From Candidatus Cibiobacter qucibialis (GTDB taxonomy: Bacteria; Bacillota; Clostridia; Oscillospirales; Ruminococcaceae), in the NCBI GenBank assembly GCA_004000625.1, contig SAUS01000016.1, positions 1-42,828 of the forward strand: DNA of 42,828 nt, given 5' to 3'. Position 1 is the stretch's first letter. Every line of letters begins with the position of its first letter. Under the pieces are notes generated by a model, which did not search any database, was not told the origin of the DNA, and saw only the letters and a program-made list of their open reading frames with translations. The position numbers were made by a program, and so were the translations under genes. This document shows, piece by piece, positions 33,601 to 40,937 of the stretch.

Positions 33601-35098
33601 GTCCGGCGGCAGCGACAGTACCAGCAGCATGCTGATGATGACCGGCACTGAGGGCACCACGGACAACACCAGCTTTACCTATTATGTTCTGCTGACTGAC
33701 GAGGGCGCCAGCAACAGCAAGGCCATCCAGCAGCAGATCGCCGATGACACCGCTGACCTGAACTGCGAAGTGGACATCAGCGCCAGCAGCATGGATATGA
33801 GCGCATTGTCCGGCAGCGGCGTGGAGGTGGACATCTACGGCCAGAACCTAGACAGCCTGACCACCGCCAGCCAGCAGGTGATGGACCTGCTGAACAGCGT
33901 GGACGGCATCGAGAATGTCTCCAACGGGCAGGAAACCGGCGACGAGGAGGTGCATATCGTCATTGATAAGGACAAAGCCATGCGCCTTGGCCTGACGGTG
34001 GCGCAGGTGTACCAGCAGATCGCCGCAAAGCTCAGCACCGATACCACCGCAACCACCCTGAAAGTGGGCCGCGATACCTATGATGTGACGATTGTGGATA
34101 AGACCGATACCCCGAACCTGGACGATCTGTTCCAGATGGAGTTCAACACAACGACCACCGACGATGACGGCAACACCGTGAACGAGACCCATACCCTGGG
34201 CGAGTTTGCCTCCCGCACCAACGGCAACGCCTATGCGACCATTGCGCGCGAAAACGGCTCCCGCAAGATCAGCGTGACCAGCGATACCGCCGAAGGCTAC
34301 AACACCACCCTGATCTCCCGTGATCTGAGCCCCCAGCTGGAAGCACTGGACCTGCCAGATGGCTGCACCGCTGAAATTGCCGGTGAAACCACCCAGGTGA
34401 CCGAGATGATCCAGCAGATGGCCAAAATGATGGCCCTGGCACTGTTGTTTGTCTATTTTGTCATGGTGGCGCAGTTCCAAAGCCTGCTTTCCCCCTTCAT
34501 TGTGCTGTTCACCATTCCGCTGGCCTTTACCGGCGGCATGATCGGCCTGATGATTGGCGGCGAACAGCTTTCGGTCATTTCGCTCATGGGCTTCCTTGTG
34601 CTGATGGGCGTGGTGGTCAACAACGGCATTGTGTTTGTGGATTACGCCAACCAGCTGCGCATTGGCGGGCTGGAGCGCACCGATGCCCTGGTGGCAACCG
34701 GCCGCACCCGTATGCGCCCCATCCTGATGACGACCCTGACCACCGTGCTTGCCATGGTAACGATGATCTTCAGCAAGGATGCCGGCAGCGAGATGGGCAA
34801 AGGCATGGCCATTGTTATTGTGGGCGGCCTTTCCTATGCAACGCTGATGACCCTGTTTATTGTGCCGGTGATGTATGACCTCTTCTACCGCAAGCCGCCG
34901 GTCAACATTGATGTGGGCGATGACGGCATGGATGACCTGCCCGATGATGCGGCCGAGTTTGCCGCAGAATTTGCCGCCCGCCGCGCAGCAGAGGGCAAGA
35001 ACCAGCCGGAACCCGAAACACCGGATACCGCCGAGCACCGCCACTTAAAGCTGCCCGGTAAACCCGATACCGAAAACGGGGAGGGGACGCCACAATGA
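30656..35098 (+). CDS. RND-family efflux pump with a coiled-coil insertion
   Basis: 1480 residues. The N-terminal helix and porter start (KPFTVLVAVILVMVLGFVSL, then TDLLPNMNLPYLLV) are typical of HAE-type RND transporters. About residues 190-600 form a long Gln/Glu/Leu/Ala-rich coiled coil, absent from AcrB-type pumps of about 1050 residues. The membrane domain follows, with GMLVDNSVVVIEN near residue 790 where AcrB has the LVDD proton-relay pair; only one Asp is kept. A second half repeats the fold, with LMGVVVNNGIVFVDY near the end. It would export drugs or lipids-like compounds using the proton gradient. No adaptor or outer channel gene is nearby, as expected for a single-membrane cell; the coiled coil may act in place of an adaptor. 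Its stop overlaps the TetR start (ATGA). Confidence 0.93.
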   Translation: MPKYSVKKPFTVLVAVILVMVLGFVSLTGMQTDLLPNMNLPYLLVITTYPGASPEQVESDVTQPLENSLSTLNGVKNVTSQSNENYGLVILEYQDDTDMDSAMVKASTAVNQLSDSLPDMASTPTLMEMSPDMMATQYVAVDYEGMDIYELSDYVEDTIVPQLERVDGVASVSTTGLVKKSVQITLDQDKIDEVNDKLLVKVSDRLAEAKKQLDENEAKIKDGLAELDSAQSQLDSGKAQLNTQKQSLTQQLRDAIDQLNEEIPKLEEQIAGLKTQLDTAQSKLNQLKVDPSSLPEVTLPIDDALFASCKEILAKYDPQYDANAMPANLEEAKSDLTKMAAMLASIERAQQAIETEAAALTGGQSVSDACAALDAQILTLTVQVQQKDNEIVQLEQQLDTAAPEEQDAIRAEIESKKAEQAALQTQLDTATSQRTALDGYKSDESTLSTTQTALRNATVLLKARQEAEASLNESTEELRQTLQQTITTLNTQIDKAEAMLANLNDQRGKLQSMLESLSANPTDPQLADMAVQLLLSGTEAQLSLGEFQISSGRTQLEAGQTQLDSAREEYESAREEALKSANLDQLLNMNTLRQLIAAQNFSMPAGYIDGGEGDDNQYILKVGDAFDNVDELKSMVLCSIDGIGDVRLSDVADIELTDNADDSYAKVGKNRAVLLSIYKSSTASTSSVSNASTAAMKELMAENDGLHLTTIMDQGDYIKLIVNSVMSNLIEGAVLAIIVLALFLKDIRPTLVVAISMPLSVLFAIVMMYFSGITLNILSLSGLGLGVGMLVDNSVVVIENIYRLRGRGIPAPRAAVQGARQVAGAIVSSTLTTVCVFLPMVFTTGMVLELLSDMAWTITFSLLASLIVALTVVPCAGSTVLRKQKEIKHPWFDRFLNGYEKLLRFCLKRKAIPLTLAIVLLAVSVWRIATMGVMLIPDMGSNQLSIAVTVPADTEKEDAFATADAVMDAITNIDGVETVGAMSGGSDSTSSMLMMTGTEGTTDNTSFTYYVLLTDEGASNSKAIQQQIADDTADLNCEVDISASSMDMSALSGSGVEVDIYGQNLDSLTTASQQVMDLLNSVDGIENVSNGQETGDEEVHIVIDKDKAMRLGLTVAQVYQQIAAKLSTDTTATTLKVGRDTYDVTIVDKTDTPNLDDLFQMEFNTTTTDDDGNTVNETHTLGEFASRTNGNAYATIARENGSRKISVTSDTAEGYNTTLISRDLSPQLEALDLPDGCTAEIAGETTQVTEMIQQMAKMMALALLFVYFVMVAQFQSLLSPFIVLFTIPLAFTGGMIGLMIGGEQLSVISLMGFLVLMGVVVNNGIVFVDYANQLRIGGLERTDALVATGRTRMRPILMTTLTTVLAMVTMIFSKDAGSEMGKGMAIVIVGGLSYATLMTLFIVPVMYDLFYRKPPVNIDVGDDGMDDLPDDAAEFAAEFAARRAAEGKNQPEPETPDTAEHRHLKLPGKPDTENGEGTPQ

Positions 35099-35679
35099 CA
35101 CCAGATATCCGCAAAGAACGCGAAACCGCCCTGTACGAAGCCGCCTTGCGCCTGATTGCCAAGGGGGTAAACCCCGCCGCCATGAAGGTGCAGCAGATCG
35201 CGGACGAAGCCGGAATCGGCAAGGGCACCGTGTATGAATACTTTGCCTCCAAGGATGAGATCCTGCAGGGAATGGCCCTGTACTGCTTTGATACCGAGAT
35301 TGCCCGCATTGCCGTATTGATGGAGCCATGCACCACCCTGCAAGAGCTGGAGGACGCCGTGATGGCCTACCTGCAGGATCTTTCCGGCAACCGGATGGGA
35401 ACCTATCAGGTGATCGCTTCCAGTATTGGCGCACGGGAGAACCTCCGCGGTATGGACGAGTGTGTGCAAGCCCTGCGTGGGGTGCTGCACAGAACCATGG
35501 CAGCCCTGCGGCAAAAAGGGGAGATCAACCCCGCTCTGCCGGATGATTACTGTGATCTGGCTCTGCTTTCCGCTGCGGCGGGTGGGCTGATAGGGCTGTG
35601 CTATGTTTCCAAGCACCCGGGCGCGCTAACGCCCATACAAAACCTGCGCGTGTTGATCCACCGCGCACTGAACCCATAA
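35095..35679 (+). CDS. TetR-family repressor of the pump operon
   Basis: 194 residues. The N-terminal helix-turn-helix is at about residues 30-57 (VQQIADEAGIGKGTVYEYFASKDEIL), followed by an all-helical ligand domain. The ATG overlaps the pump stop by 4 bases, so the two are translated together. With the palindrome at the promoter this makes a self-repressing unit that would be relieved when the repressor binds a pump substrate. Confidence 0.93.
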   Translation: MTPDIRKERETALYEAALRLIAKGVNPAAMKVQQIADEAGIGKGTVYEYFASKDEILQGMALYCFDTEIARIAVLMEPCTTLQELEDAVMAYLQDLSGNRMGTYQVIASSIGARENLRGMDECVQALRGVLHRTMAALRQKGEINPALPDDYCDLALLSAAAGGLIGLCYVSKHPGALTPIQNLRVLIHRALNP

Positions 35680-35697
35680 ACAAACAAAAATAAAAGC

Positions 35698-35745
35698 AGC
35701 CAGCCGCCCTGCCTGTGGGAATGTTCCACGGTGGGGCGGCTGGCT
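35698..35745. terminator. Hairpin after the tetR gene
   Basis: AGCCAGCCGCCC (35698-35709) pairs with GGGCGGCTGGCT (35734-35745). The T run is clear only for minus-strand reading (TTTTATTTTTG). On the plus strand it may still mark the operon end. Confidence 0.65.
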
Positions 35746-35772
35746 GTTGTATCGGGGGGAAAGTGGAGATAA

Positions 35773-35944
35773 GGCAACACCGCACAATTCCCGCCTGACG
35801 GCTTAAGCACCGCTCCGGCGGCTGCGGCACGGCAACTGCGTTGCCAAAATGCTCGATAATACACAAAGTATTATCTGCGCTTTTGGCTTAGCATCTGCCG
35901 CACCTCGCTCGCCGTATCGGCACTTAGAATTATGCGGTATTGCC
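35773..35944 (-). mobile_element. MITE copy 7 (172 bp)
   Basis: Complete element in inverse orientation, with perfect 4-bp duplication ATAA (35769-35772 and 35945-35948). It lies in the upstream region of the alkA gene, 119 bp before its start. Confidence 0.93.
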
Positions 35945-35990
35945 ATAAAAAAATACGCTTTCGCCGCCGATGCCCAAACCGCGCAAAGCA

Positions 35991-35999
35991 TGGTATAAT
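35991..35999 (+). promoter_or_regulatory. Extended -10 promoter of alkA-ogt
   Basis: TGGTATAAT about 65 bp upstream of the glycosylase start, just to the right of the MITE. Confidence 0.6.
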
Positions 36000-36063
36000 G
36001 ATGGCAGGATAAACGCAGAAACCAACACACAGAACACGAAAAGAACACAGGAAAGGAAAGACC

Positions 36064-36759
36064 ATGTACTTTCAATACGGGCAGGAAGAAACGGAATACC
36101 TGAGCGGCAAAGATGAAAAACTTGGGGCGGTGATTGCCCAGGTGGGCCGGGTGAATCGCGAGGTGGATACAGACCTGTTTTCTGCCGTGGTGCACCATAT
36201 TGTGGGGCAGCAGATTTCCACCAAGGCGCAGGCTACCATCTGGCAGCGCATGCGGGGTGCCCTTGGCACGGTGGATGCCGAGCATATTCTGGAAGCAGGG
36301 AACGAGCAATTACAGCTGCTTGGCATCAGCTGCCGCAAGGCAGAGTACATCACGGACTTTGCACGAAAGATCCAGAACGGTGAGTTTGATTTGGAGGGCA
36401 TCTGGCAGAAGCCGGATGAGGAAGTGATCCGGGAGTTAAGTGCCCTGAAAGGCATTGGCGTGTGGACAGCGGAGATGATTTTGCTTTTCTGCATGCAGAG
36501 GCCCGATGTGTTCAGCTATGATGACCTTGCCATCCAGCGCGGGCTGCGCATGGTGTACCATCACCGTAAAATTGACCGCAAACTGTTTGAAAAGTACCGC
36601 AGGCGGTTCAGCCCTTATTGCAGCGTGGCGAGCCTTTACCTGTGGGCTGCCGCGGGCGGCGCGGTGCCGGGGTTGAGGGATTATGCCCCCAAAAAGAAAG
36701 CCCTGGCCAAAAAGGCAGCACCCGCTGGTTCCCACACGGAGAAAACATCAAAAGTATAA
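36064..36759 (+). CDS. alkA: DNA-3-methyladenine glycosylase (AlkA-like, HhH-GPD)
   Basis: 231 residues. The helix-hairpin-helix is LKGIGVWTAEMILLF near residues 137-151. The catalytic Asp lies about 20 residues later in DDLAIQRGL. Upstream, FSAVVHHIVGQQISTKAQATIW is the conserved HhH-GPD start. It removes alkylated purines from DNA to start base-excision repair. It lacks the extra N-terminal domain of E. coli AlkA, as many Firmicute forms do. GGAAAGG precedes ATG 36064. The ogt gene follows by 17 bp, giving an alkylation-repair operon. The Lys-rich tail after residue 210 is variable. Confidence 0.92.
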   Translation: MYFQYGQEETEYLSGKDEKLGAVIAQVGRVNREVDTDLFSAVVHHIVGQQISTKAQATIWQRMRGALGTVDAEHILEAGNEQLQLLGISCRKAEYITDFARKIQNGEFDLEGIWQKPDEEVIRELSALKGIGVWTAEMILLFCMQRPDVFSYDDLAIQRGLRMVYHHRKIDRKLFEKYRRRFSPYCSVASLYLWAAAGGAVPGLRDYAPKKKALAKKAAPAGSHTEKTSKV

Positions 36760-36776
36760 CAGAAAGGGCAGATGCT

Positions 36777-37346
36777 ATGATGTTCACCGCGCATTATCAG
36801 TCCCCCTTGGGGGAAATTCTGCTGGCAGCGGATGAAGTGGGCCTGACCGGCTTGTGGTTTGACCGCGCAAAGTATTATGCGGCGGGCCTGGCCCCGCAGA
36901 GCACGGAGCGCGAAACCCCGCCCTTGACCGAAGCAAAGCGCTGGCTGGATGTGTATTTCAGCGGAAAAATGCCGGATTTTATGCCGCCGCTGCACCCCAT
37001 CGGGTCAGACTTCCGGCAGGAAGTGTGGGCACTGCTGCTGCAAATCCCATACGGGCAAACGACAACATACGGCGCGCTGGCCGCCCGGCTTGCGGCAAAG
37101 CATGGCACGGCGCACCTGTCCGCCCAGGCGGTGGGCGGAGCCGTGGGACATAACCCCATTTCGCTCATCATCCCGTGCCACCGTGTGGTGGGTGCCAGCG
37201 GCAGCCTGATCGGTTATGCGGGTGGTGTTGAGCGAAAAATCCAGCTGTTGAAATTGGAAGGAACCGACTGCATAAAGCTGTTTGTGCCTAAAAAATGTGA
37301 ATTAAGAGTTGAGCAAGCACAAAGTAAGGGCGAGCAAAAGATGTGA
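36777..37346 (+). CDS. ogt: Methylated-DNA-protein cysteine methyltransferase
   Basis: 189 residues. The active site IIPCHRVVG holds the acceptor cysteine, and the preceding FRQEVWALLLQIPYGQTTTYGALA and GGAVGHNPISL are standard Ogt/AGT motifs. It takes methyl groups from O6-methylguanine onto itself in a suicide reaction. I start at ATG 36777, with AAAGGG about 9 nt upstream; a second ATG directly follows. About 20 residues after the normal GGVERKIQLLKLEG end form an extra charged tail. Co-transcription with alkA is implied by the 17-bp gap. Confidence 0.93.
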   Translation: MMFTAHYQSPLGEILLAADEVGLTGLWFDRAKYYAAGLAPQSTERETPPLTEAKRWLDVYFSGKMPDFMPPLHPIGSDFRQEVWALLLQIPYGQTTTYGALAARLAAKHGTAHLSAQAVGGAVGHNPISLIIPCHRVVGASGSLIGYAGGVERKIQLLKLEGTDCIKLFVPKKCELRVEQAQSKGEQKM

Positions 37347-37439
37347 AAAAGTAAACCAGCAGAAGAGCGAATATGCGAAGCATGTTGAATATTAAGCATG
37401 TCGAAAATATGTTGACCATGCAATTTCAAACATTGAATA

Positions 37440-37468
37440 TTGCAAAAACATACAGAAAACGATACAAT
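37440..37468 (+). promoter_or_regulatory. Promoter of the DUF362 gene
   Basis: TTGCAA (37440-37445) and TACAAT (37463-37468) with a 17-bp spacer, in an AT-rich block that also repeats TTGAATATT twice. Confidence 0.6.
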
Positions 37469-37478
37469 AAAAGCAATC

Positions 37479-37514
37479 CCGTATCATTCTGAGTGCAAAG
37501 CGGGAATGATACGG
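37479..37514 (+). promoter_or_regulatory. Stem-loop in the DUF362 gene leader
   Basis: A perfect 11-bp stem CCGTATCATTC / GAATGATACGG (37479-37489, 37504-37514) with a 14-nt loop, beginning about 10 bases after the -10 box. It would form the very 5' end of the mRNA. No T tract follows, so stabilisation or protein binding is more likely than termination. Confidence 0.55.
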
Positions 37515-37545
37515 CGTTGGCTACTGAAGCGAGGAGAATTTTTCC

Positions 37546-38556
37546 ATGAGTGAAGTTAAAGCAGGCATTGGCGGCGAGCATTACCAGCCATATGCAGAGC
37601 GCACCGGCGGCGAATCCGTTGTGTTTTTTACCCGTGATCTTTCGGCAGAGGGCCTGAAAAAGGCATATGCCGCCATTCAGGGCAACCTGACCGGCAAGGT
37701 GGCTGTTAAGCTGCACACCGGCGAGCAGAACGGCCCCAACATCATCCCGCGTCCCTGGGTCAAGAGCCTGATGGAACAGATCCCCAACAGCACCATTGTG
37801 GAAACCAATACCTATTACGAGGGCGACCGCTACACCACCGCACAGCACCGCGAAACCCTGAAAATAAACGGCTGGACGTTCTGCCCGGTGGATATTATGG
37901 ACGAGGACGGCGTGGCAGCCCTGCCGGTAAAGAACGGCAAGTGGTTTACCGAAATGCACGTTGGCTCTCACCAGCTGAACTATGATTCCATGCTGGTGCT
38001 GACCCACTTTAAGGGCCACACGATGGGCGGCTTTGGCGGTTCCAATAAGAACATTGGCATTGGCTGCGCCGATGGCCGCATCGGCAAGGCCGAGATCCAC
38101 ACCGCTGTCGGCTCTGACAACATGTGGTCCATCAGCGAGGAAGAGCTGATGGAACGCATCTCGGAATCTGCCAAGGCAACGGTGGATTACTTTAAGGATC
38201 ATATCTCCTTCATCAACGTCATGCGCAACATGTCTGTCTCCTGCGACTGCGAGGGCGTCAGCGCGGCACCGGTCGTTACCCCCAACGTGGGCATCCTGGC
38301 ATCTTTGGATATCTGCGCCATTGACCAGGCCAGCGTGGACCTGATCTATGCCATGAAGGAGGAAGATCACCACGACCTGGTGGAGCGCATCAAGACCCGC
38401 CATGGCCTGCGCCAGCTTTCTTACATGCAGGAGCTTGGCATGGGCAACCGCAAGTATAAGCTGATCGACCTGGATAACAACCAGTCTCCCCTTACCCTGC
38501 AGGAGGCAGTGGCACACGTTGTTCCGTTTGTTGAACCTAAAAAAGTTACCCTGTAA
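37546..38556 (+). CDS. DUF362-domain protein
   Basis: 336 residues. The DUF362 pattern is visible: VAVKLHTGEQNG near the start, ETNTYYEG in the middle, and VLTHFKGHTMGGFGGSNKNIGIGCA as the core Gly-rich motif. In many relatives this domain is joined to 4Fe-4S ferredoxin clusters; no CxxCxxC cluster is present here. The exact reaction is unknown; a redox-related cytoplasmic role is inferred from relatives. GAGGAG lies 11 nt before ATG 37546. It is a single-gene unit with a leader stem-loop and a terminator. Confidence 0.88.
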   Translation: MSEVKAGIGGEHYQPYAERTGGESVVFFTRDLSAEGLKKAYAAIQGNLTGKVAVKLHTGEQNGPNIIPRPWVKSLMEQIPNSTIVETNTYYEGDRYTTAQHRETLKINGWTFCPVDIMDEDGVAALPVKNGKWFTEMHVGSHQLNYDSMLVLTHFKGHTMGGFGGSNKNIGIGCADGRIGKAEIHTAVGSDNMWSISEEELMERISESAKATVDYFKDHISFINVMRNMSVSCDCEGVSAAPVVTPNVGILASLDICAIDQASVDLIYAMKEEDHHDLVERIKTRHGLRQLSYMQELGMGNRKYKLIDLDNNQSPLTLQEAVAHVVPFVEPKKVTL

Positions 38557-38602
38557 ACCGGCTGGGTAGGTTTGCCCCAGCCGCACCTAATAAACAATTT
38601 CG

Positions 38603-38640
38603 GGCCGGACGCTGCAATAAAGCGCCCGGCCTTTTGGGTT
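38603..38640 (+). terminator. Terminator of the DUF362 gene
   Basis: GGCCGGACGCT pairs with AGCGCCCGGCC (one mismatch), followed by TTTTGGGTTTTAT. Confidence 0.85.
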
Positions 38641-38722
38641 TTATAGAAAGGCAGTGAAAGACAAAGCAGAAGCTGCCCAAAACAAAGCGTGCCAGGGCGA
38701 ATATGCCGGCCAGAGAAAGGAT

Positions 38723-39073
38723 ATGAAAGCGATTCGATGGCTGTTAAAATTGGTTCTGGCGATGATAACCCTGCCACTGATTCTTGCTGTGTGGCTGATA
38801 AAGTGGTTTGTGGTATTTCTGCATCATTGTTCGGCATGGACTTTCTATCTGCTGGGCAGTGTGGTGTTGGCAACGGCGGTGCTTTCGTTTCTGATGCAGC
38901 AGTCGCAGGGGATAGAAGCACTTCAAATGCTGATCGGCGGAGTGGTGGTAGGCAGAACGAAAGATCAGATTTTGAGCGAACGAAAAGATTTGTATATAGG
39001 GCAATACCGCATAATTCTAAGTGCCGATACGGCGAGCGAGGTGCGGCAGATGCTAAGCCAAAAGCGCAGATAA
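38723..39073 (+). CDS. Small membrane protein with a MITE-encoded C-terminus
   Basis: 116 residues from ATG 38723 (MKAIRWLLKLVLAMITL); a GTG at 38654 would add 23 charged residues, and neither has ideal ribosome spacing. Two hydrophobic segments (about 5-32 and 40-59) mark an inner-membrane protein. Similar short proteins accompany conjugative elements of Firmicutes in my recollection, but that is weak. A MITE starts at 39000, so residues from about 93 to the stop (QYRIILSADTASEVRQML and on) come from the mobile element. The original C-terminus is lost or was further on; the gene may be a degraded remnant. Confidence 0.55.
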   Translation: MKAIRWLLKLVLAMITLPLILAVWLIKWFVVFLHHCSAWTFYLLGSVVLATAVLSFLMQQSQGIEALQMLIGGVVVGRTKDQILSERKDLYIGQYRIILSADTASEVRQMLSQKRR

Positions 39074-39171
39074 TACTGGATGTCTTATCGAGCATTTTGG
39101 CAACGCAGATGCCGTGCCGCAGCCGCCGGAGCGGTGCTTAAGCCGTCAGGCGGGAATTGTGCGGTGTTGCC
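39000..39171 (+). mobile_element. MITE copy 8 (172 bp)
   Basis: Complete element with perfect 4-bp duplication ATAG (38996-38999 and 39172-39175). It interrupts the 3' part of the membrane-protein gene and supplies its stop codon. Confidence 0.94.
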
Positions 39172-39188
39172 ATAGCACAGTGATGATA

Positions 39189-39242
39189 GAGCCATTTCAG
39201 GTGTCATGCAGAGATGCAGTGAACTGAGATGGCTCTTTTCTT
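39189..39242 (+). terminator. First of two tandem terminators
   Basis: GAGCCATTTCAG pairs with CTGAGATGGCTC (one mismatch), followed by TTTTCTTTT. It probably ended the transcript of the gene now interrupted by MITE copy 8. Confidence 0.75.
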
Positions 39243-39251
39243 TTGAATAAA

Positions 39252-39320
39252 GGTTCATCAAAGCCAAGGACAGATTGAAAACTGCTTTGGCTTTGATGAG
39301 CCTGTTTTTGTGCCTTTTTC
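39252..39320 (+). terminator. Second of two tandem terminators
   Basis: GGTTCATCAAAGCCA (39252-39266) pairs with TGGCTTTGATGAGCC (about 39288-39302, one mismatch), followed by TGTTTTTGTGCCTTTTTC. It may also serve the convergent AraC gene in reverse. Confidence 0.8.
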
Positions 39321-39375
39321 AAATTTATTTGGGAAAAAAGTTGTCCAAGACTTGATATCGGGCGGCTTACATTGT

Positions 39376-40284
39376 TTATGGGGTAGAGTGAACCCGCTCC
39401 GGCGTACGCCGCAGCTGGTTGCGATATTCGGACGGCGTAATGCCGTATAAACTGCGGAAAGTTTTCAAAAAACTGGTGTAATTGGTAAAACCGCTGGCGT
39501 TGCAGGCATCCAGCACGCTGGCGCCGGCTGCAATGGCACGGCGGCAATGCTGCATGCGCAGGTTGGTCAAATAGCCGTGTACACTTTCCATCGTGTAGGT
39601 TTTGAACGCGCGGGACAAATGCTCCCGGCTGGTGTAGGTATATTTGGCAAGGCTGCCAACGGTTAGGTTCGGGTCGGTATAATTGGCCTGCAAAAAAGCA
39701 ACGGCCTTGGCAACCAGGGCACTTGTAGCGCTGGGCGGTGCCGTGCGGCGCTCGGCCACAATCTGGTCCATCAGCAGCAAAAGCTCCACCAGCTCGCACC
39801 GCTGCACCATGTGCTGGATGCTGCCGTGTAAGTAAGCGGTCTGGGCCATCCGCTCAAATAAGCCGCGTAGATCCCATGCGGTGACGGCGTCTGCATCCAG
39901 GATCACCAGCTGCCCCAGCCAGGTGGGGGCAGCCAGCCCGCTGGCCAGCAGGGCTTCCTGCCATAGCTCGGCGTTGATCTGGGCAATCAGACGTTCAGAA
40001 ATCTTATCCGTGATATTGAACATGCCCGCATGATAGCACCGGGCAGGGAAGATGATCATTTCCCCCAGGTTTATATCATAAATGTTGCCGTCCACAGAAT
40101 AGCGCACGTTGCTGCCCACCAGGGGCAGTACAAGCTCATAATACGGGTGAGAGTGTACAACAGACTGGCTGTCCTGCTCGTTGGTATACCAACCCACGGC
40201 AATCTGACCGCTTTCCAGCTCCATGCTGGCGCGTTCCTGCGTCAAAAACTGGTCCTTGATATGCGGTACTTTCTGGACGAACAT
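39376..40284 (-). CDS. AraC-family transcriptional regulator
   Basis: 302 residues. An N-terminal cupin-like sensing domain (SHPYYELVLPLVG and GEMIIFPARCYHAG) is followed by a C-terminal double helix-turn-helix: VGSLAKYTYTSREHLSRAFK, then the AraC signature DACNASGFTNYTSFLKTFRSLYGITPSEYR. Such regulators usually activate sugar or stress genes on binding a small molecule. I use ATG 40284, with AAGGAGG 8 nt upstream; a longer reading has no such site. It is divergent from the NhaC gene, with a 284-bp MITE between them. Possible control of the antiporter is inference only. Confidence 0.92.
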   Translation of the reverse strand: MFVQKVPHIKDQFLTQERASMELESGQIAVGWYTNEQDSQSVVHSHPYYELVLPLVGSNVRYSVDGNIYDINLGEMIIFPARCYHAGMFNITDKISERLIAQINAELWQEALLASGLAAPTWLGQLVILDADAVTAWDLRGLFERMAQTAYLHGSIQHMVQRCELVELLLLMDQIVAERRTAPPSATSALVAKAVAFLQANYTDPNLTVGSLAKYTYTSREHLSRAFKTYTMESVHGYLTNLRMQHCRRAIAAGASVLDACNASGFTNYTSFLKTFRSLYGITPSEYRNQLRRTPERVHSTP

Positions 40285-40424
40285 GGTGGGCCCTCCTTTT
40301 TTGACTTTGCGGCGCGGATTTCTGGGGAACGTTTGTAGTCCGGTCCGGGATGTTGGGCATAGCAAATAACAAAATAGGACAAAAATGGCGGTAGTGGCCA
40401 ATTTTTATATGGCATCTGACTTTA

Positions 40425-40708
40425 GGCAACACCGCACAATTCCCGCCTTACGGCTTAAGCACCGCTCCGGCGGCTGCGGCACGGCATCTGCGTTGCCAAA
40501 ATGCTCGATAATGTCGGGTTGCGGTACCCGCATCGTGCTTCGGGGGCAAAAGCCCCTCGCACTCTGCGACCGCTGCCCCTGCTTCGGTTCGCTGTTTCCG
40601 CCACTGGCGGCGCTCACCTTTGCAGCATCCAGTATTATCTGCGCTTTTGGCTTGGCATCTGCCGCACCTCGCTCGCCGTATCGGCACTTAGAATTATGCG
40701 GTATTGCC
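40425..40708 (-). mobile_element. MITE copy 9, long form (284 bp)
   Basis: Complete, in inverse orientation, with perfect duplication TTTA (40421-40424 and 40709-40712). It carries the same extra internal segment as the copy at 3331-3614 and differs from it at only a few bases, indicating recent spread. It lies between the divergent AraC and NhaC genes. Confidence 0.94.
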
Positions 40709-40869
40709 TTTATTATAGCATAGAGTGCAGCAAGATGGTATTGGCATACACCAAAAAATATCGATTTCTGGCAAAAAATCTGATTCTTGGGTGCAGCTTG
40801 CGTCAAAAGAAAGAGAATGAGAAGGGGAAAAATAAACAACGTTATCTAGGATATATTATTTTTTACGTA

Positions 40870-40898
40870 TTGAATCGGCATGGACAATATGTTAGAAT
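40870..40898 (+). promoter_or_regulatory. Promoter of the nhaC-type gene
   Basis: TTGAAT (40870-40875) and TAGAAT (40893-40898) with a 17-bp spacer, 40 bp before the antiporter start and outside the MITE. Confidence 0.7.
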
Positions 40899-40937
40899 AA
40901 CTTTGATTAGATCAAAAGAGGAAAGGAAGAATTAAGG

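Noticed and set aside
40448..40687. Open frames of about 80-140 residues inside the 284-bp MITE copies
   Set aside because: The same peptide occurs wherever the long element lies; there is no ribosome binding site and no transposase motif, so they are incidental.
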